From positions 1-64,000 of the forward strand of contig JBEKSY010000004.1 in NCBI GenBank assembly GCA_049516595.1: 64,000 nucleotides of DNA. Reading direction: 5' to 3'. Position numbers and translations under genes: made by a program. Numbering within the stretch: the stretch's first letter is position 1; each line of letters opens with the position of its first letter. Shown piece after piece: positions 1 through 8,719 of the stretch. The DNA comes from JBEKHT01 sp049516595. Its GTDB lineage: Bacteria; Chloroflexota; Anaerolineae; Anaerolineales; RBG-16-64-43. The notes below the pieces were generated by a model that was not told where the DNA came from, searched no databases, and saw nothing but the letters and a program-made list of their open reading frames with translations.

Positions 1-1
1 G

Positions 2-367
2 GTCGAGGTCCCCTTCACCCTGTCTCTCAACACCCCGCTGCGAGAGGAATACGCCAAGGGCGAGGAGGCTTTGCGCACCGCCGAGTTCATCATCAAGCAG
101 CATGGCCTCCCCGTCCACTTGAGGAGCCTTCCGGCGCGATATGCCTGGGGCGGTATTCTCAATCTCGCCCGACAGGAGGCAGTCGACGCGATCGTGATGA
201 GCGCCGGGCACGGAGACCCCAGGACGCCGGATGGCCTGGGCAGAACTGCCCGCGAGTTGCTCAAGCGAGCCCAATGTGAAGTCATTCTAGCCAAGATGCC
301 TGTGCATTCCGGCCATCAGAACGGCGAAGCCCCCTCTGGGCCGACGGCAACCCAGGAGAGGGCATGA
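2..367 (+). CDS. C-terminal part of a universal-stress (UspA) domain protein, 5' truncated
   Basis: The frame is open from base 2 to the TGA at 365-367, so the gene begins before the window. What remains has the alternating strand/helix pattern of a Usp domain: a stretch VDAIVMSAG followed by a helix and a final strand CEVILAKMP. In related bacteria such domains sit at the C-terminus of APC-type amino-acid permeases, often beside NIL and TrkA proteins, and the next four genes are exactly those. I therefore infer a permease C-terminus, but no transmembrane part is visible. Its stop overlaps the next start (ATGA), so the genes are probably translationally coupled. Confidence 0.6.
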   Translation, partial: VEVPFTLSLNTPLREEYAKGEEALRTAEFIIKQHGLPVHLRSLPARYAWGGILNLARQEAVDAIVMSAGHGDPRTPDGLGRTARELLKRAQCEVILAKMPVHSGHQNGEAPSGPTATQERA

Positions 368-609
368 TTGCAGAGAGCCGGGTCCGGCTGAATTATCCGA
401 AACATCTCCTGCACGAGCCTCTTCTCTATCGCCTGATCCATGACTTCAACCTGATAACGAACATCTTGCAGGCGAATGTCGGGCCGGAGAGCGGCTGGCT
501 GATCGTTGCGATCCGGGGAGAAAGCGAGGCGATCGCGCAGGGATTAGAGTGGCTGGCCTCCCAGGGCGTCAAAGTCGATCCCCTTTCAGGGACTTCGGAG
601 GAGACATGA
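364..609 (+). CDS. Small NIL-domain protein (first copy)
   Basis: An 81-residue protein made of one NIL domain, the ferredoxin-like ligand-binding module known from the C-terminus of the methionine importer ATPase MetN. It begins with strand VRLNYPK, has a conserved NILQANV segment near residue 33, and ends with a helix and strand (QGVKVDPL). There is no enzyme domain, so it probably senses a small molecule, perhaps an amino acid, or mediates protein contacts. It overlaps the upstream gene by ATGA and the downstream trkA-like gene by ATGA, giving a tightly coupled operon. A paralogue lies at 1687-1926. The ligand is not known. Confidence 0.75.
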   Translation: MIAESRVRLNYPKHLLHEPLLYRLIHDFNLITNILQANVGPESGWLIVAIRGESEAIAQGLEWLASQGVKVDPLSGTSEET

Positions 610-1004
610 AGGTTGTGATCCTGGGCTGCGGCCGGGTAGGAGCTTACCTGGCACTGATGCTGGTCAAAGAGGGGAACCAGGTGACAGTCATTGATCGCAA
701 CCGCGCGGCGTTCGCCCGCCTGGGGGAGGATTTCCCTGGAGAGCTGGTGGTAGGAACCGGCATTGATGAAGACGTTCTTCGCCGGGCGGGAATCGAGGGC
801 GCCGAGGCCTTCGTTTCCGTGACGAATGGGGACAACACCAACGTCATGGCCGCCCAGTTGGTCAAGCGGTTGTTCAAAGTGCCGCGGGCGATGTGCCGCA
901 TCTACGATCCGCTTCGCGAGGAGATCTACCGAGGCCTTGGCTTGGAGACGTTTTGCCCCACCGTCGGGGGGGCGATGCGCATCAAAGAGCTCCTTTCGAA
1001 GTAG
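606..1004 (+). CDS. TrkA-N (RCK) nucleotide-binding protein, single domain
   Basis: A 132-residue Rossmann-fold protein of the KTN/RCK type. The N-terminal GCGRVG glycine motif (residues 7-12) and the acidic residue ending the second strand (VIDRN) are those of NAD(H)-binding TrkA-N domains. There is no C-terminal TrkA_C domain, so it is half the length of the next gene's product. I chose the ATG at 606, inside the previous stop (ATGA), because the protein then starts directly with strand MKVVILGCG; a longer frame from 549 adds a tail with no counterpart in the family. Such proteins gate or regulate K+ or amino-acid transporters. The channel partner is presumably the truncated upstream permease (inference). 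Confidence 0.85.
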   Translation: MKVVILGCGRVGAYLALMLVKEGNQVTVIDRNRAAFARLGEDFPGELVVGTGIDEDVLRRAGIEGAEAFVSVTNGDNTNVMAAQLVKRLFKVPRAMCRIYDPLREEIYRGLGLETFCPTVGGAMRIKELLSK

Positions 1005-1019
1005 CCGTGGAGGAAGCGC

Positions 1020-1679
1020 ATGTACATCATCATTGTCGGCGGCGGCAAAGTCGGGTACTACCTGGCCAAATCCCTGTCAGAGGATGAACATGAGGTCCTG
1101 ATCATCGAAAAGGAGGCCACCCGCGCCTCAGCTCTCGGCGACGAGCTGGAAACCGGCGTCCTGCACGGCGATGGCTGCGAGGTGACGAAGATGATCGAAG
1201 CCGGCATGGAGCGAGCCGGCGTCGTGATTGCGGTCACTGGCGACGACGAGGACAACCTCGTGGTCTGTCAGATTGCCCACCATAAATTTCACGTCCCTCG
1301 TACCATTGCCCGCATCAACAACCCCAAGAACGAGAAGATCTTCCGGGAACTCGGCATTGATGTGACGGTTTCCAGCACCGAACTGATCCTGTCGCAGATC
1401 GAACAGGTAATCCCCTCTCATTCCCTCGTTCACCTCCTCAGCCTCAAGGGCGTGGGGGTCAGCTTCGTCGAAATGGAGCTGCCTGACGATTCCCCCGCGC
1501 TCGGACGCCCACTACGCACCCTGGGAATCCCCGATGACAGCGTCCTGCCGTTGGTCATACGGCAGGGAAAAAGGGCGATCATCCCCTTCGGCGACACCGT
1601 ACTGGAGGCTGGAGACCAAATCATCGCCGTGACCTCCGAGGCCAGCCAACAGACTCTTATGCGCATCTTGCGCGGATGA
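1020..1679 (+). CDS. TrkA family regulator (RCK_N + RCK_C)
   Basis: A 219-residue protein with an N-terminal NAD-binding TrkA-N domain (GGGKVGYYLA at residues 7-16; acidic residue in IIEKE) and a C-terminal TrkA_C domain (about residues 135-218) ending in the typical GDTVLEAGDQIIAV turn. TrkA proteins are cytoplasmic regulators that bind nucleotide and control K+ uptake or other transporters. It follows the single-domain TrkA-N gene by 15 bases, and a NIL protein follows 7 bases later. Together the two TrkA proteins could form a hetero-octameric gating ring (inference). No Trk membrane subunit is visible in this window. Confidence 0.88.
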   Translation: MYIIIVGGGKVGYYLAKSLSEDEHEVLIIEKEATRASALGDELETGVLHGDGCEVTKMIEAGMERAGVVIAVTGDDEDNLVVCQIAHHKFHVPRTIARINNPKNEKIFRELGIDVTVSSTELILSQIEQVIPSHSLVHLLSLKGVGVSFVEMELPDDSPALGRPLRTLGIPDDSVLPLVIRQGKRAIIPFGDTVLEAGDQIIAVTSEASQQTLMRILRG

Positions 1680-1686
1680 AGCCACC

Positions 1687-1926
1687 TTGGAAATTACGAG
1701 AGTGGTGCGCCTCGACTATCCTGCCACAGTCGTGAATCGCCCGATTGTGAACCAGCTCATTCGCAATTTCGGTTTGGACGTAAACATCCTCCGCGCAGAG
1801 GTGTCCCCTGAGGCGGGCTGGCTCCTGTTGGAGGTGCGTGGCCTGGAGGAAGACTACGCTCGCGCGTTGGACTATATCCGCCAGGAAGGACTGAAGGTTA
1901 CGGAGTACCCCCCGGGACAGCCTTGA
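1687..1926 (+). CDS. Small NIL-domain protein (second copy)
   Basis: A 79-residue single NIL domain, paralogous to 364-609: strand VRLDYPA, the family motif VNILRAEV near residue 32, then AGWLLLEVRG and a final GLKVTEY strand. The start is the TTG at 1687; no in-frame ATG lies nearby and the protein matches its paralogue from the first residues. It sits 7 bases after the TrkA gene, so the two TrkA proteins are bracketed by two NIL proteins. Role inferred as a ligand sensor in the same transport-control operon. Confidence 0.7.
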   Translation: MEITRVVRLDYPATVVNRPIVNQLIRNFGLDVNILRAEVSPEAGWLLLEVRGLEEDYARALDYIRQEGLKVTEYPPGQP

Positions 1927-1976
1927 GACCCGCCGCGAGCCGCGCCCGCCGAAGCGTGCGACCCGAGAAAGACCCA

Positions 1977-2897
1977 ATGTCCGCTCATGTCATTCTCAAC
2001 CCATACTCTGCGCGCTGGAAGGCAAAGGCGAGGCAACCGGAGGCTGAGGCAGCGCTTCACGAGGCCGGTGTCGATTTCACCCTGTCGGAGAGCCGCGGAC
2101 CAGGCGATTGCACACGCCTAGCCGAGGAGGCGGTCAAGCGGGGAGATAGCCCCATTATCGTCGCCGGAGGAGATGGGACAATTGGCGAGGTGGTGAATGG
2201 CCTTGCGCGCGGAAAGGCGGCGACGAGCCGAAACTGGGATGAGACCGAGCGGCTGGGACCCCTGGGTGTACTGCCCTTGGGAACGGCCAACGACTTATGC
2301 GACAACTTGGGGATACCGCGCGATCTTCGCCAGGCTGCGCAGGTCATTGCCGCTGGACACCTTCGCGAGATCGATCTCGGTTCCGCCAACGGGCGGTTGT
2401 TCGCAAACAACTCCGCGGTCGGCCTCGAGCCGGTCGTCTCCATCCATAACATCGAGCTGGTATGGCTTCGGGGTGTGATCCGCTATCTTGTGGCGGCCCT
2501 GTGGGCGATCTCCCAGAAGCCATCCTGGGAAATGGATCTGCGCTGGGACGATGGAAGCTATTCAGGCCCGGTTACCTTGGTCTCCGTGGGCAATTGCCGG
2601 CGAACCGGGGGTCTCTTCTTCATGACCCCGAAGGCAAAGGCCGATGACGGCCTCCTCGATTTTGTTTTCGCCCCTGCGCTTTCGCGGTTGGCACTGCTGC
2701 GTTTGCTCCCCATGACCTTCAATGGCAGTCACGTGCGTGACCCGCGTGTGCACGAGCTCCGCACGAGAATGCTCACAATACGCACCCAGACTCCGACCCC
2801 CCTTCAAACGGATGGCGAGCTCAGCTCGCGAGGGCTGCGGGAGGTGACATACCGTGTGCACCCACACCGGTTGCGCCTTCTCTGCCCGGCCACCTAG
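1977..2897 (+). CDS. Diacylglycerol/lipid kinase family protein (YegS/DgkB type)
   Basis: A 306-residue soluble kinase of the DAGK_cat family, which phosphorylates diacylglycerol or related lipids with ATP at the inner face of the membrane. Visible hallmarks are the N-terminal NPYSARWKA strand-turn, the nucleotide-binding GGDGTIGEVVNGL motif (around residue 62) and PLGTANDL. The C-terminal half has the DGLLDFVFA and TDGELSS segments usual for this family. I chose the ATG at 1977 rather than an upstream TTG at 1923 because the family motif begins right after it. It is followed after 2 bases by a YdjC-type deacetylase, hinting at lipid or envelope-glycan metabolism (inference). Confidence 0.85.
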   Translation: MSAHVILNPYSARWKAKARQPEAEAALHEAGVDFTLSESRGPGDCTRLAEEAVKRGDSPIIVAGGDGTIGEVVNGLARGKAATSRNWDETERLGPLGVLPLGTANDLCDNLGIPRDLRQAAQVIAAGHLREIDLGSANGRLFANNSAVGLEPVVSIHNIELVWLRGVIRYLVAALWAISQKPSWEMDLRWDDGSYSGPVTLVSVGNCRRTGGLFFMTPKAKADDGLLDFVFAPALSRLALLRLLPMTFNGSHVRDPRVHELRTRMLTIRTQTPTPLQTDGELSSRGLREVTYRVHPHRLRLLCPAT

Positions 2898-2899
2898 AC

Positions 2900-3733
2900 A
2901 TGCGGCACCTGATCGTCAATGCGGATGACTACGGTGTCTCACCCGGGGTCTGCGCCGGAATACGCAGAGCGCACCTGGAGGGCATCGTCACCACGACGAC
3001 CGTCATGATGAACATGCCGGATGCCAGGCATGAGATCGACCGCCTTCGGTCGGAAACGCCGGAACTCGGAATCGGAGTGCATTTGAACATCACCGCGGGA
3101 AGCCCGCTGCTTCCTCGGCACCAGGTAGCCTCCCTGGTAGGAGCAGATGGGCGGTTCCTTCGTCCGGAAACCCTCCTGCGCCGAGTCGATCAAGTTCTCC
3201 CCGAGGAGGTTGAGAATGAATGGCGGGCTCAGGTGGAAAGCCTTTTCTCCGCCGGGGTCCGACCCGACCATTTCGACAGCCATCATCACGTGGCCTACCT
3301 GCACCCTACACTGCTCCGGCTCTTCCTGGGGTTGGCACGACAGTACGGCTGCCCGGTCCGCCCTCCCCTGGTGGCGGACCTCGACCACACGGATATCCTG
3401 CGCGGCATACCCAAGGACCAGGCGAATTGGTTCGCGGAGAACGCGCCCCGGATGCTTTGCGAATCGAAGGCTCAGCACCCAGATCGACTGTATGCGTCTT
3501 TCTACGGGCAACGCGCGACGCTGCCAGCCCTGCTTGCCATCCTGGAGGCCCTCCCGCCAGGCAGTAGTGAGATCATGTGCCACCCCGGTCAGGTCGATGA
3601 CCTCCTGCGCCGAGGAAGCAGTTACATTGCCCAGCGCGAGTCGGAGCTTGCCATACTCACCTCTCCACAGGTCCGGGAAGCCGTGAAGCGGGACGGAATC
3701 CAGCTGGTGCGCTATGCAGGGCTCTCGGCCTAG
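2900..3733 (+). CDS. ChbG/HpnK (YdjC) family carbohydrate deacetylase
   Basis: A 277-residue TIM-barrel metal-dependent deacetylase of the YdjC family, which removes N-acetyl groups from diacetylchitobiose or acts on the hopanoid side chain in HpnK relatives. The metal site is visible: NADDYG near the N-terminus (residues 7-12), GVHLNIT, and FDSHHHV, with CHPG near the C-terminus completing the set of barrel-mouth residues. It starts 2 bases after the lipid-kinase-like gene and overlaps the following methyltransferase by 20 bases. The substrate cannot be fixed from sequence; a lipid-linked amino sugar would fit the neighbours. Confidence 0.85.
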   Translation: MRHLIVNADDYGVSPGVCAGIRRAHLEGIVTTTTVMMNMPDARHEIDRLRSETPELGIGVHLNITAGSPLLPRHQVASLVGADGRFLRPETLLRRVDQVLPEEVENEWRAQVESLFSAGVRPDHFDSHHHVAYLHPTLLRLFLGLARQYGCPVRPPLVADLDHTDILRGIPKDQANWFAENAPRMLCESKAQHPDRLYASFYGQRATLPALLAILEALPPGSSEIMCHPGQVDDLLRRGSSYIAQRESELAILTSPQVREAVKRDGIQLVRYAGLSA

Positions 3734-4457
3734 GGAGAGGCCCGATCTCGAGGCCTCTGCCCGCTCTCGCCTTCCTTCAGGCCCAGCTCGGTTGTTTGCT
3801 TCCGCGCTTCGCTTGGCCTTTAGCCTGCTCTACAACCAGTTTGCCTGGACCTATGAAGCCGTGGCCTGGGCCGTTTCGCTCGGGCAATGGTCCAGCTGGA
3901 GACGGTGCGCCGTCCGTTTTCTCAGCCCGGGTACGGTCTTGGAGATTGGTCACGGAACGGGGGCCCTCGCCCGCGACCTCGCGGAGCAAGGATGGCATCT
4001 GATTGCCCTTGACCCCTCGCCCAGCATGAGTCGCATCGCCCGCCGCAGGTTAAGTCAGGATCGGCCCCCTGACCATCGCGGCTCGCATGTCCTCCTGCTG
4101 AGAGCCAGCGCCTCTGGGCTTCCGTTTGCAGGAGGCATCTTTGACAATCTCGTCTCCACTTTTCCCACGGAGTACATCTTTCAAGAGGAGGCCATCCGCG
4201 AAGCACGGCGGGTGATGAGGGCTGGCGGGCGGTGGGTGATTATCCCCCTCGCTCAACTGGCCCCCCACGGCATTCTCCGGCGGCTGCTCGCTAGGCTGTT
4301 CAAGGTAACCGGGCAGTCTCCCGCCTGGGACGAACCATTGAGAGTGATTCTTCGGTCAAACCATTTTGAGGTGCAACAGGAGGTCTTGGCCCTTCCGCGA
4401 AGTTACGTGCACGTGACGATCGCCACCAAGCGCGGGTGGATGGACGACAGCCGCTGA
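3714..4457 (+). CDS. Class I SAM-dependent methyltransferase
   Basis: A 247-residue methyltransferase. Motif I is VLEIGHGTGAL (about residues 68-78), followed by the acidic residue of motif II in LIALDPS, a motif-IV-like VSTFPTEYI and the post-motif GGRWVIIP strand. Roughly 50 N-terminal residues precede motif I and contain a hydrophobic/aromatic helix. The start at 3714 overlaps the deacetylase gene by 20 bases; a start further in cannot be excluded. The substrate is unknown. Context suggests a lipid or quinone-like small molecule (inference). Confidence 0.75.
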   Translation: MQGSRPRERPDLEASARSRLPSGPARLFASALRLAFSLLYNQFAWTYEAVAWAVSLGQWSSWRRCAVRFLSPGTVLEIGHGTGALARDLAEQGWHLIALDPSPSMSRIARRRLSQDRPPDHRGSHVLLLRASASGLPFAGGIFDNLVSTFPTEYIFQEEAIREARRVMRAGGRWVIIPLAQLAPHGILRRLLARLFKVTGQSPAWDEPLRVILRSNHFEVQQEVLALPRSYVHVTIATKRGWMDDSR

Positions 4458-5605
4458 ATTCTGGAAGACCGGTGCAGCCTCTATTCCGAGCGCTATATCC
4501 GCATCCGGTCTTCGCCCAGGTTGAGAACTTGTCTGCGGATGCCCTTCATCCTGCCCGGGAGGGACACTTGGCACTTGGATGCCCCTTCAGCTAGCCGTAG
4601 GCTACGGGCACTCTCCGGCATTTCCGCTGGAGCCCGTAGGAGACGGTGGATGGCGACTGTCCTTTGGCGACTCGTCCGGACCAAGCTCTGTGAGCGCGCG
4701 GGCGAAATGGCGAGCCTTGAGGTACAGGTCGTATACGCGGCCGAGTACCTGCCTGACCAGCCCCCACGAGTCCGGGCCCGTCGTTGCTCACTCGCCCTGC
4801 AGTGCAACCAACTCGACCAACCCACTTGTTGTTGGGCTGGGACACAGCCAGAGTACGACCCACTGCGCAGTAGTTAGCCAAGAACTGCAGAGCCAGATCT
4901 CCACCAAGTTCCTTTTCCCCGACTCGGTCGGCTCTGCGGTGCCGGGCGTGTCATGCCAACCGAGCCCCCGCACCCCGCGCCTCCGCAGAAGGCCAAGGCG
5001 TGTCTTGATCGGCCCCCCTCCCCGTGCATTTGGCCCTCGTGACTGAAGAGCTTCTCCAGATTGCGACCTAGCCGGCCGATGGCTTCTGCCAACACAATCC
5101 TGGCGGACTCACATTCTTTCTCCACCGGGGAGGCCGAGTCAGCTGGGAGGACCGTCGCCTGAGTTGCAGCTTCCGAGCTACCTTGGCTCTTCAATGCATC
5201 TTGCGTATCGGTCTCGTCATTCCATGTTGATGGCATTCCCTCGGATAACGAGACTGCACCCTAACAGCAATGCCATGGAACCGCAATCGAGCGCAGAATA
5301 GGAAGCAGGTCAGCCGGTCCAGTTGACACCAACGGGGAAGCGGCCTACCATGTTTCAAACCTGAACCACCAGCTCGAAGGGACGCACGGTCGCGAGCCCT
5401 GGGGAGACGGCAACACAAGTGGGGCCCAGACCCGACTGAACCAGTCTTCGTGCGATAGAACGGTTTTTCATGGCCGGGCTGGGTGTATCCTCCCCTGGTA
5501 ATCCTGCGGCCGAGGAGACACCTAGGCGGAGACCCCGGCCTGCGCGGTTAACGGGAGGCGCGGAGGTACGGCTGCCGGTTCCTGCGGTCCATCGACCAAT
5601 ATCCG
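4458..5605. other. Gene-poor 1.15-kb interval, probably decayed DNA
   Basis: No frame here shows a recognisable family. Several overlapping frames of 75-155 codons exist on both strands, but they are interrupted and their composition looks like readthrough of GC-rich DNA. The most protein-like stretch is on the minus strand around 5040-5236 (acidic, Ser/Thr/Glu-rich, then a helix LAEAIGRLGRNLEKLF), without a well-spaced ribosome site. A second piece on the minus strand near 4690-4770 (VLGRVYDLYLKARHF) also looks protein-like but is bounded by stops. I read this as remnants of lost genes. Confidence 0.4.
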
Positions 5606-6559
5606 ATGTCAATTTCCCGAAAGCAAGTCCTAGTAGTAGCTGACGAGGCCAACCTCACCCGCTGGCTGGAGCAGGTTGACGCTCACGGTCTGCCATACGA
5701 TGTGCACGCCCTGTCCGCGACGCGCGATTCCCTGGATCGACTGGAGGACGTCCAATTCGATGTGATCCTGCTCGGGCCCGGAACAGCCTCCTGGTCTACA
5801 TTGGACACTCTGCGCTCTCTTCGAGCCGGAACCGCTGAAACCCGCATCCTCTCGGTTGGCAACGGCGACCCGTGGGCCTGTGCTGAACACGAGGGTCTCG
5901 TGGATCAAGTCCTCAACAGCTTCCCTAGCCCTCAAGAGCTGACCTCACTAATTAGTCCGGCCTTCGAGGTCGAACCAGCCCCCACCCTGACGCTCAAGGT
6001 CCTCCTGGGAGGCGAAGCAAGCGTCGGGAAGACCACCCTCCTGCGGTACTACCTCACGGGTTTGTTCGAGCCGATCCGCGAGATGACCATCGGGGTGGAC
6101 TTTCACATCTACTCTGTTCTGGCTCGCGGGGTCAACCTCCGGCTCGTTGTCTGGGACATAGCGGGGCAAAACCGGTTCCGATCAGTTCGCTTGTCCATGT
6201 ACAAGGGCAGCTCGGCCGCTGGGCTGGTCTTCGACCTCCACAACCGCACGTCTTTCTACCAACTGGCCGTGTGGTGGCGCGAAGTGCGTGAGACGCTGGG
6301 CGACATCCCGGTCCTTCTGCTCGGGAACAAGTCCGATCTTCCCCGGGCGGTGAACCGCTCAGAGGCAGAGGCGCTCGCCTCGGCATGGAGAATCCCCTAT
6401 TTTGAGAGTACCTGCCTCGATGGGCTGGGCGTTGGCGAGTTCTTCCATGCCCTTGCGTTGGCCGCGGCCGAGCGGGCCCAGACTTCTTCAAAGTGGCCAG
6501 ACAAGGAGCCGCCACCTGGCCCCGGAGATGTGAGGCAAGAACCAGCATCAGGAGACTAG
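5606..6559 (+). CDS. Pseudo-receiver domain fused to a Ras/Rab-like small GTPase
   Basis: 317 residues. Residues 7-120 have a CheY-like alpha/beta pattern (QVLVVADEAN; FDVILLG) but the position of the phospho-accepting Asp is Gly (LLG around 55-57) and no conserved C-terminal Lys is seen, so it is probably a pseudo-receiver. Residues 129-295 form a small GTPase: P-loop GGEASVGKT (135-143), switch-I Thr in MTIGVDF, G3 DIAGQ (184-188), G4 NKSD (241-244) and a variant G5 ESTC (267-270). The order and WDIAGQ motif are closer to Rab/Rup-type GTPases than to Era or MglA. Two roadblock-domain genes follow, which are typical GTPase-activating or scaffold partners. Likely a regulatory switch in the cytoplasm or at the membrane; its output is unknown. 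Confidence 0.85.
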   Translation: MSISRKQVLVVADEANLTRWLEQVDAHGLPYDVHALSATRDSLDRLEDVQFDVILLGPGTASWSTLDTLRSLRAGTAETRILSVGNGDPWACAEHEGLVDQVLNSFPSPQELTSLISPAFEVEPAPTLTLKVLLGGEASVGKTTLLRYYLTGLFEPIREMTIGVDFHIYSVLARGVNLRLVVWDIAGQNRFRSVRLSMYKGSSAAGLVFDLHNRTSFYQLAVWWREVRETLGDIPVLLLGNKSDLPRAVNRSEAEALASAWRIPYFESTCLDGLGVGEFFHALALAAAERAQTSSKWPDKEPPPGPGDVRQEPASGD

Positions 6560-6738
6560 CCGAGAGCGATTGAGTCGCGAGGTTCCGTAGGGATCCCAAA
6601 TCTCGCGCCCGGGACACGGCCTGGGCGGGGTTGAGGGTCCGGCGGATCGGCAGAACGCTCTCGGCCGTGAGGATGAGATCCGCTCGGCCACCTGAATCCG
6701 TCGCACCGTGCCTGGATCGACCCCAGAGGAGCATAAGG

Positions 6739-7398
6739 ATGCCCGTCGTCGGCAACCTGGTTGAGATGCCACTGGCGACCCTCGTGGAAACCAACTGCCG
6801 GGCCTTGCGTTCGGCGCGCCTTTCCGTCTCGTCCGGGGGCCAGCAGGGGTACCTTTACTTTTCCGATGGCGAAGTAATCCACGTCGCGCTGGGAGACGAG
6901 AGCGGCGAGGCTGCCCTTTACCAGATGCTACGATGGACGGAAGGGACCTTCGTGCTCGAAAATGAGGTGGCCAGCCCTGAGCACACGATCGACCGTCCTT
7001 GGTCGGAACTGCTCCTGGAAGCCATGCGGCTTCAGGCAGACTGGCAGCGCCCCGAGGAGAGCAAAGCGGCCAGCAAGGCCCCCTCCCTTCAGAAGCTGAA
7101 GCGGATTGAAGGCGTGCTGGGGGTGGTCGCCGCAGGGGCGGACGGTGCGGTCGTCGCCGCGGATGTGCCGGTCGGAAACGGAGAGGTCGAAGCGGCCATG
7201 ACTGTCTTCCTGGCCACCCTGGCCTCGCAGATTGCCGAGAACATCGAGGTGGGTGCCTTCGAGCATGGTGTGATTACCCAGACCAAACAGCGCGTTCTCG
7301 TGCTCCGGCAGGGCGATGGATATGTCGGATTGCTGCTGAAAGCGCAAGCGTCGCCCGCGATGGTCTTGAACGCCGCACGCACTGCGCTCGCCTCCTGA
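6739..7398 (+). CDS. PATAN (DUF4388)-like plus roadblock/LC7-like protein
   Basis: 219 residues from the ATG at 6739, which has a GAG-type ribosome site 8-10 bases upstream; an earlier in-frame start at 6631 would add an arginine-rich tail of no apparent family. The N-terminal part (about 1-95) resembles PATAN/DUF4388 domains, with MPLATLVE and a GYLYFSDGEVIHVALGD hairpin, then a helix with WTEGTFVLE. The C-terminal part (about 115-219) fits a roadblock/LC7 fold (IEGVLGVVAAGADGAVVAAD). Roadblock proteins bind small GTPases; the Ras-like GTPase gene is immediately upstream, so a GTPase-regulator role is the best inference. Confidence 0.7.
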   Translation: MPVVGNLVEMPLATLVETNCRALRSARLSVSSGGQQGYLYFSDGEVIHVALGDESGEAALYQMLRWTEGTFVLENEVASPEHTIDRPWSELLLEAMRLQADWQRPEESKAASKAPSLQKLKRIEGVLGVVAAGADGAVVAADVPVGNGEVEAAMTVFLATLASQIAENIEVGAFEHGVITQTKQRVLVLRQGDGYVGLLLKAQASPAMVLNAARTALAS

Positions 7399-7426
7399 CG
7401 TCGCCTGGACCTAGGGGAGATCATGC

Positions 7427-8629
7427 ATGCCCATTAAGGAGATCCTGGAGGAGGTCCGCCAAGCCTCTGGAGTCCGCGGCTGTTTCTTCATTTCGAAGGA
7501 TGGAGATCTCCAGGGGAGCTCGATGCCGGCTGGGTCCAGCGAGGACGGATTGGCAATTATTGCTAAGTCCACCTCGCGATCCATGCAAGCTTTGGAAACC
7601 TTCCGGCAGCGCGTCCAGGAGCTCGACTTGACCTTCCGAAACGGTAGATTGATTGTCCGGAACCTGTCATCGGGAAAGCTCGCTTTGGTTTGTCAGGCGA
7701 ACATCAACCTCCCGCTTCTCAATCTCACGTTGGCCCCACTGATCAAGAGGCTTGCCGCTGAGACGAAGTCCCCGGGCGCCGCCTTGAAGGAGGAAACCCC
7801 ATCGCCCTTGGAGGTCGCGCCCCTTGGCAATGCCCCCGTTCCGAGCCGAGTGGACTCTCCGCTCCTCAGGCTCCTGGTCCAGGAAGGACAATCGATCGCC
7901 AAGGCAACCAGAGCGAGTGGTCTTGCCGTTCGCATCGTGGGCACGGCAGGTGTCGCCCTTCACTGCCCCACAGGCAAGCAGTGGATGCTTCCGCCCTCCC
8001 TGCCAATCCTGGAATTGGTAGGCCGATCTTCAGATGCAGACGCCTTGCCGGGCACCTTCCGTCTCCTCGGTTACGAGCTGCATGGGCGCTTCAATCAGGA
8101 GCATCGCAGCCAACGCCTGATCTTCCACAAGAAAGAGCCCGAGTTCTGGGTTGACCTCCATTTGGACAGTTACGAGGAGTACCACCGTTTTGAGATCCTC
8201 GAATCCCTCCGAGCGGAGGAGGAGCTTCTGCCCCCAACCGATCTGCTCCTGGTCTGCCTCCAGAAGGCGGAGGCAGCGGAATCGGGTCTGCGTGAGCTGA
8301 TCGCGCTGTTATGGGACCACGATTTGTCGGCCGGCCCAGCAAGCGAGGCGATTGACGTGTCTCGCGTCACGTCGATCTGCGCAGAAGACTGGGGCTGGTA
8401 CAGGACAGCGACTAAGAACCTCGATCGCCTGCGGTTCATGGGTTCTTGGGGGGGTCTTCCCGAATCTCCGGCTCTCGCGGACCGGATCAAGGGGCTGCGG
8501 GAGGAGATAGAAAAGAGCCCAAAGAGCGCGCGCTGGCAAATGCGGTCAGCAATCGGCGACACGATGCGCTGGTACAAAGAGCCGACCACGGTTGAGGGCA
8601 TGCCCACCCAGGATGCTCGCGCCAAGTAG
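7427..8629 (+). CDS. Roadblock/LC7-like domain fused to a nucleotidyltransferase-like domain
   Basis: 400 residues. Residues 1-120 look like a roadblock/LC7 domain (MPIKEILEEVRQASGVRG, then CFFISKDGDLQGSS and a long helix). After a Pro-rich linker, residues from about 145 resemble a nucleotidyltransferase-type fold: LAVRIVGTAGVALHCP, then a short DAD element where an active enzyme would have a D-x-D pair, followed by LLGYELHGRFN, PEFWVDLHLD, DLLLVCLQKAE and a C-terminal ICAEDWGWYRTATKNLDRL segment. I know related stand-alone proteins in this lineage but no tested function. The gene lies 28 bases after the PATAN-roadblock gene and probably belongs to the same GTPase operon. The second domain's enzymatic activity is uncertain. 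Confidence 0.65.
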   Translation: MPIKEILEEVRQASGVRGCFFISKDGDLQGSSMPAGSSEDGLAIIAKSTSRSMQALETFRQRVQELDLTFRNGRLIVRNLSSGKLALVCQANINLPLLNLTLAPLIKRLAAETKSPGAALKEETPSPLEVAPLGNAPVPSRVDSPLLRLLVQEGQSIAKATRASGLAVRIVGTAGVALHCPTGKQWMLPPSLPILELVGRSSDADALPGTFRLLGYELHGRFNQEHRSQRLIFHKKEPEFWVDLHLDSYEEYHRFEILESLRAEEELLPPTDLLLVCLQKAEAAESGLRELIALLWDHDLSAGPASEAIDVSRVTSICAEDWGWYRTATKNLDRLRFMGSWGGLPESPALADRIKGLREEIEKSPKSARWQMRSAIGDTMRWYKEPTTVEGMPTQDARAK

Positions 8630-8719
8630 CAGCTACTGCCAATGAGGAGCGGGCCCGGGGATCGCCTCCACCGCAACCCGATGTTGACAAGGCTTGTCCC
8701 TCAAGGAGGACCCGGGCCC

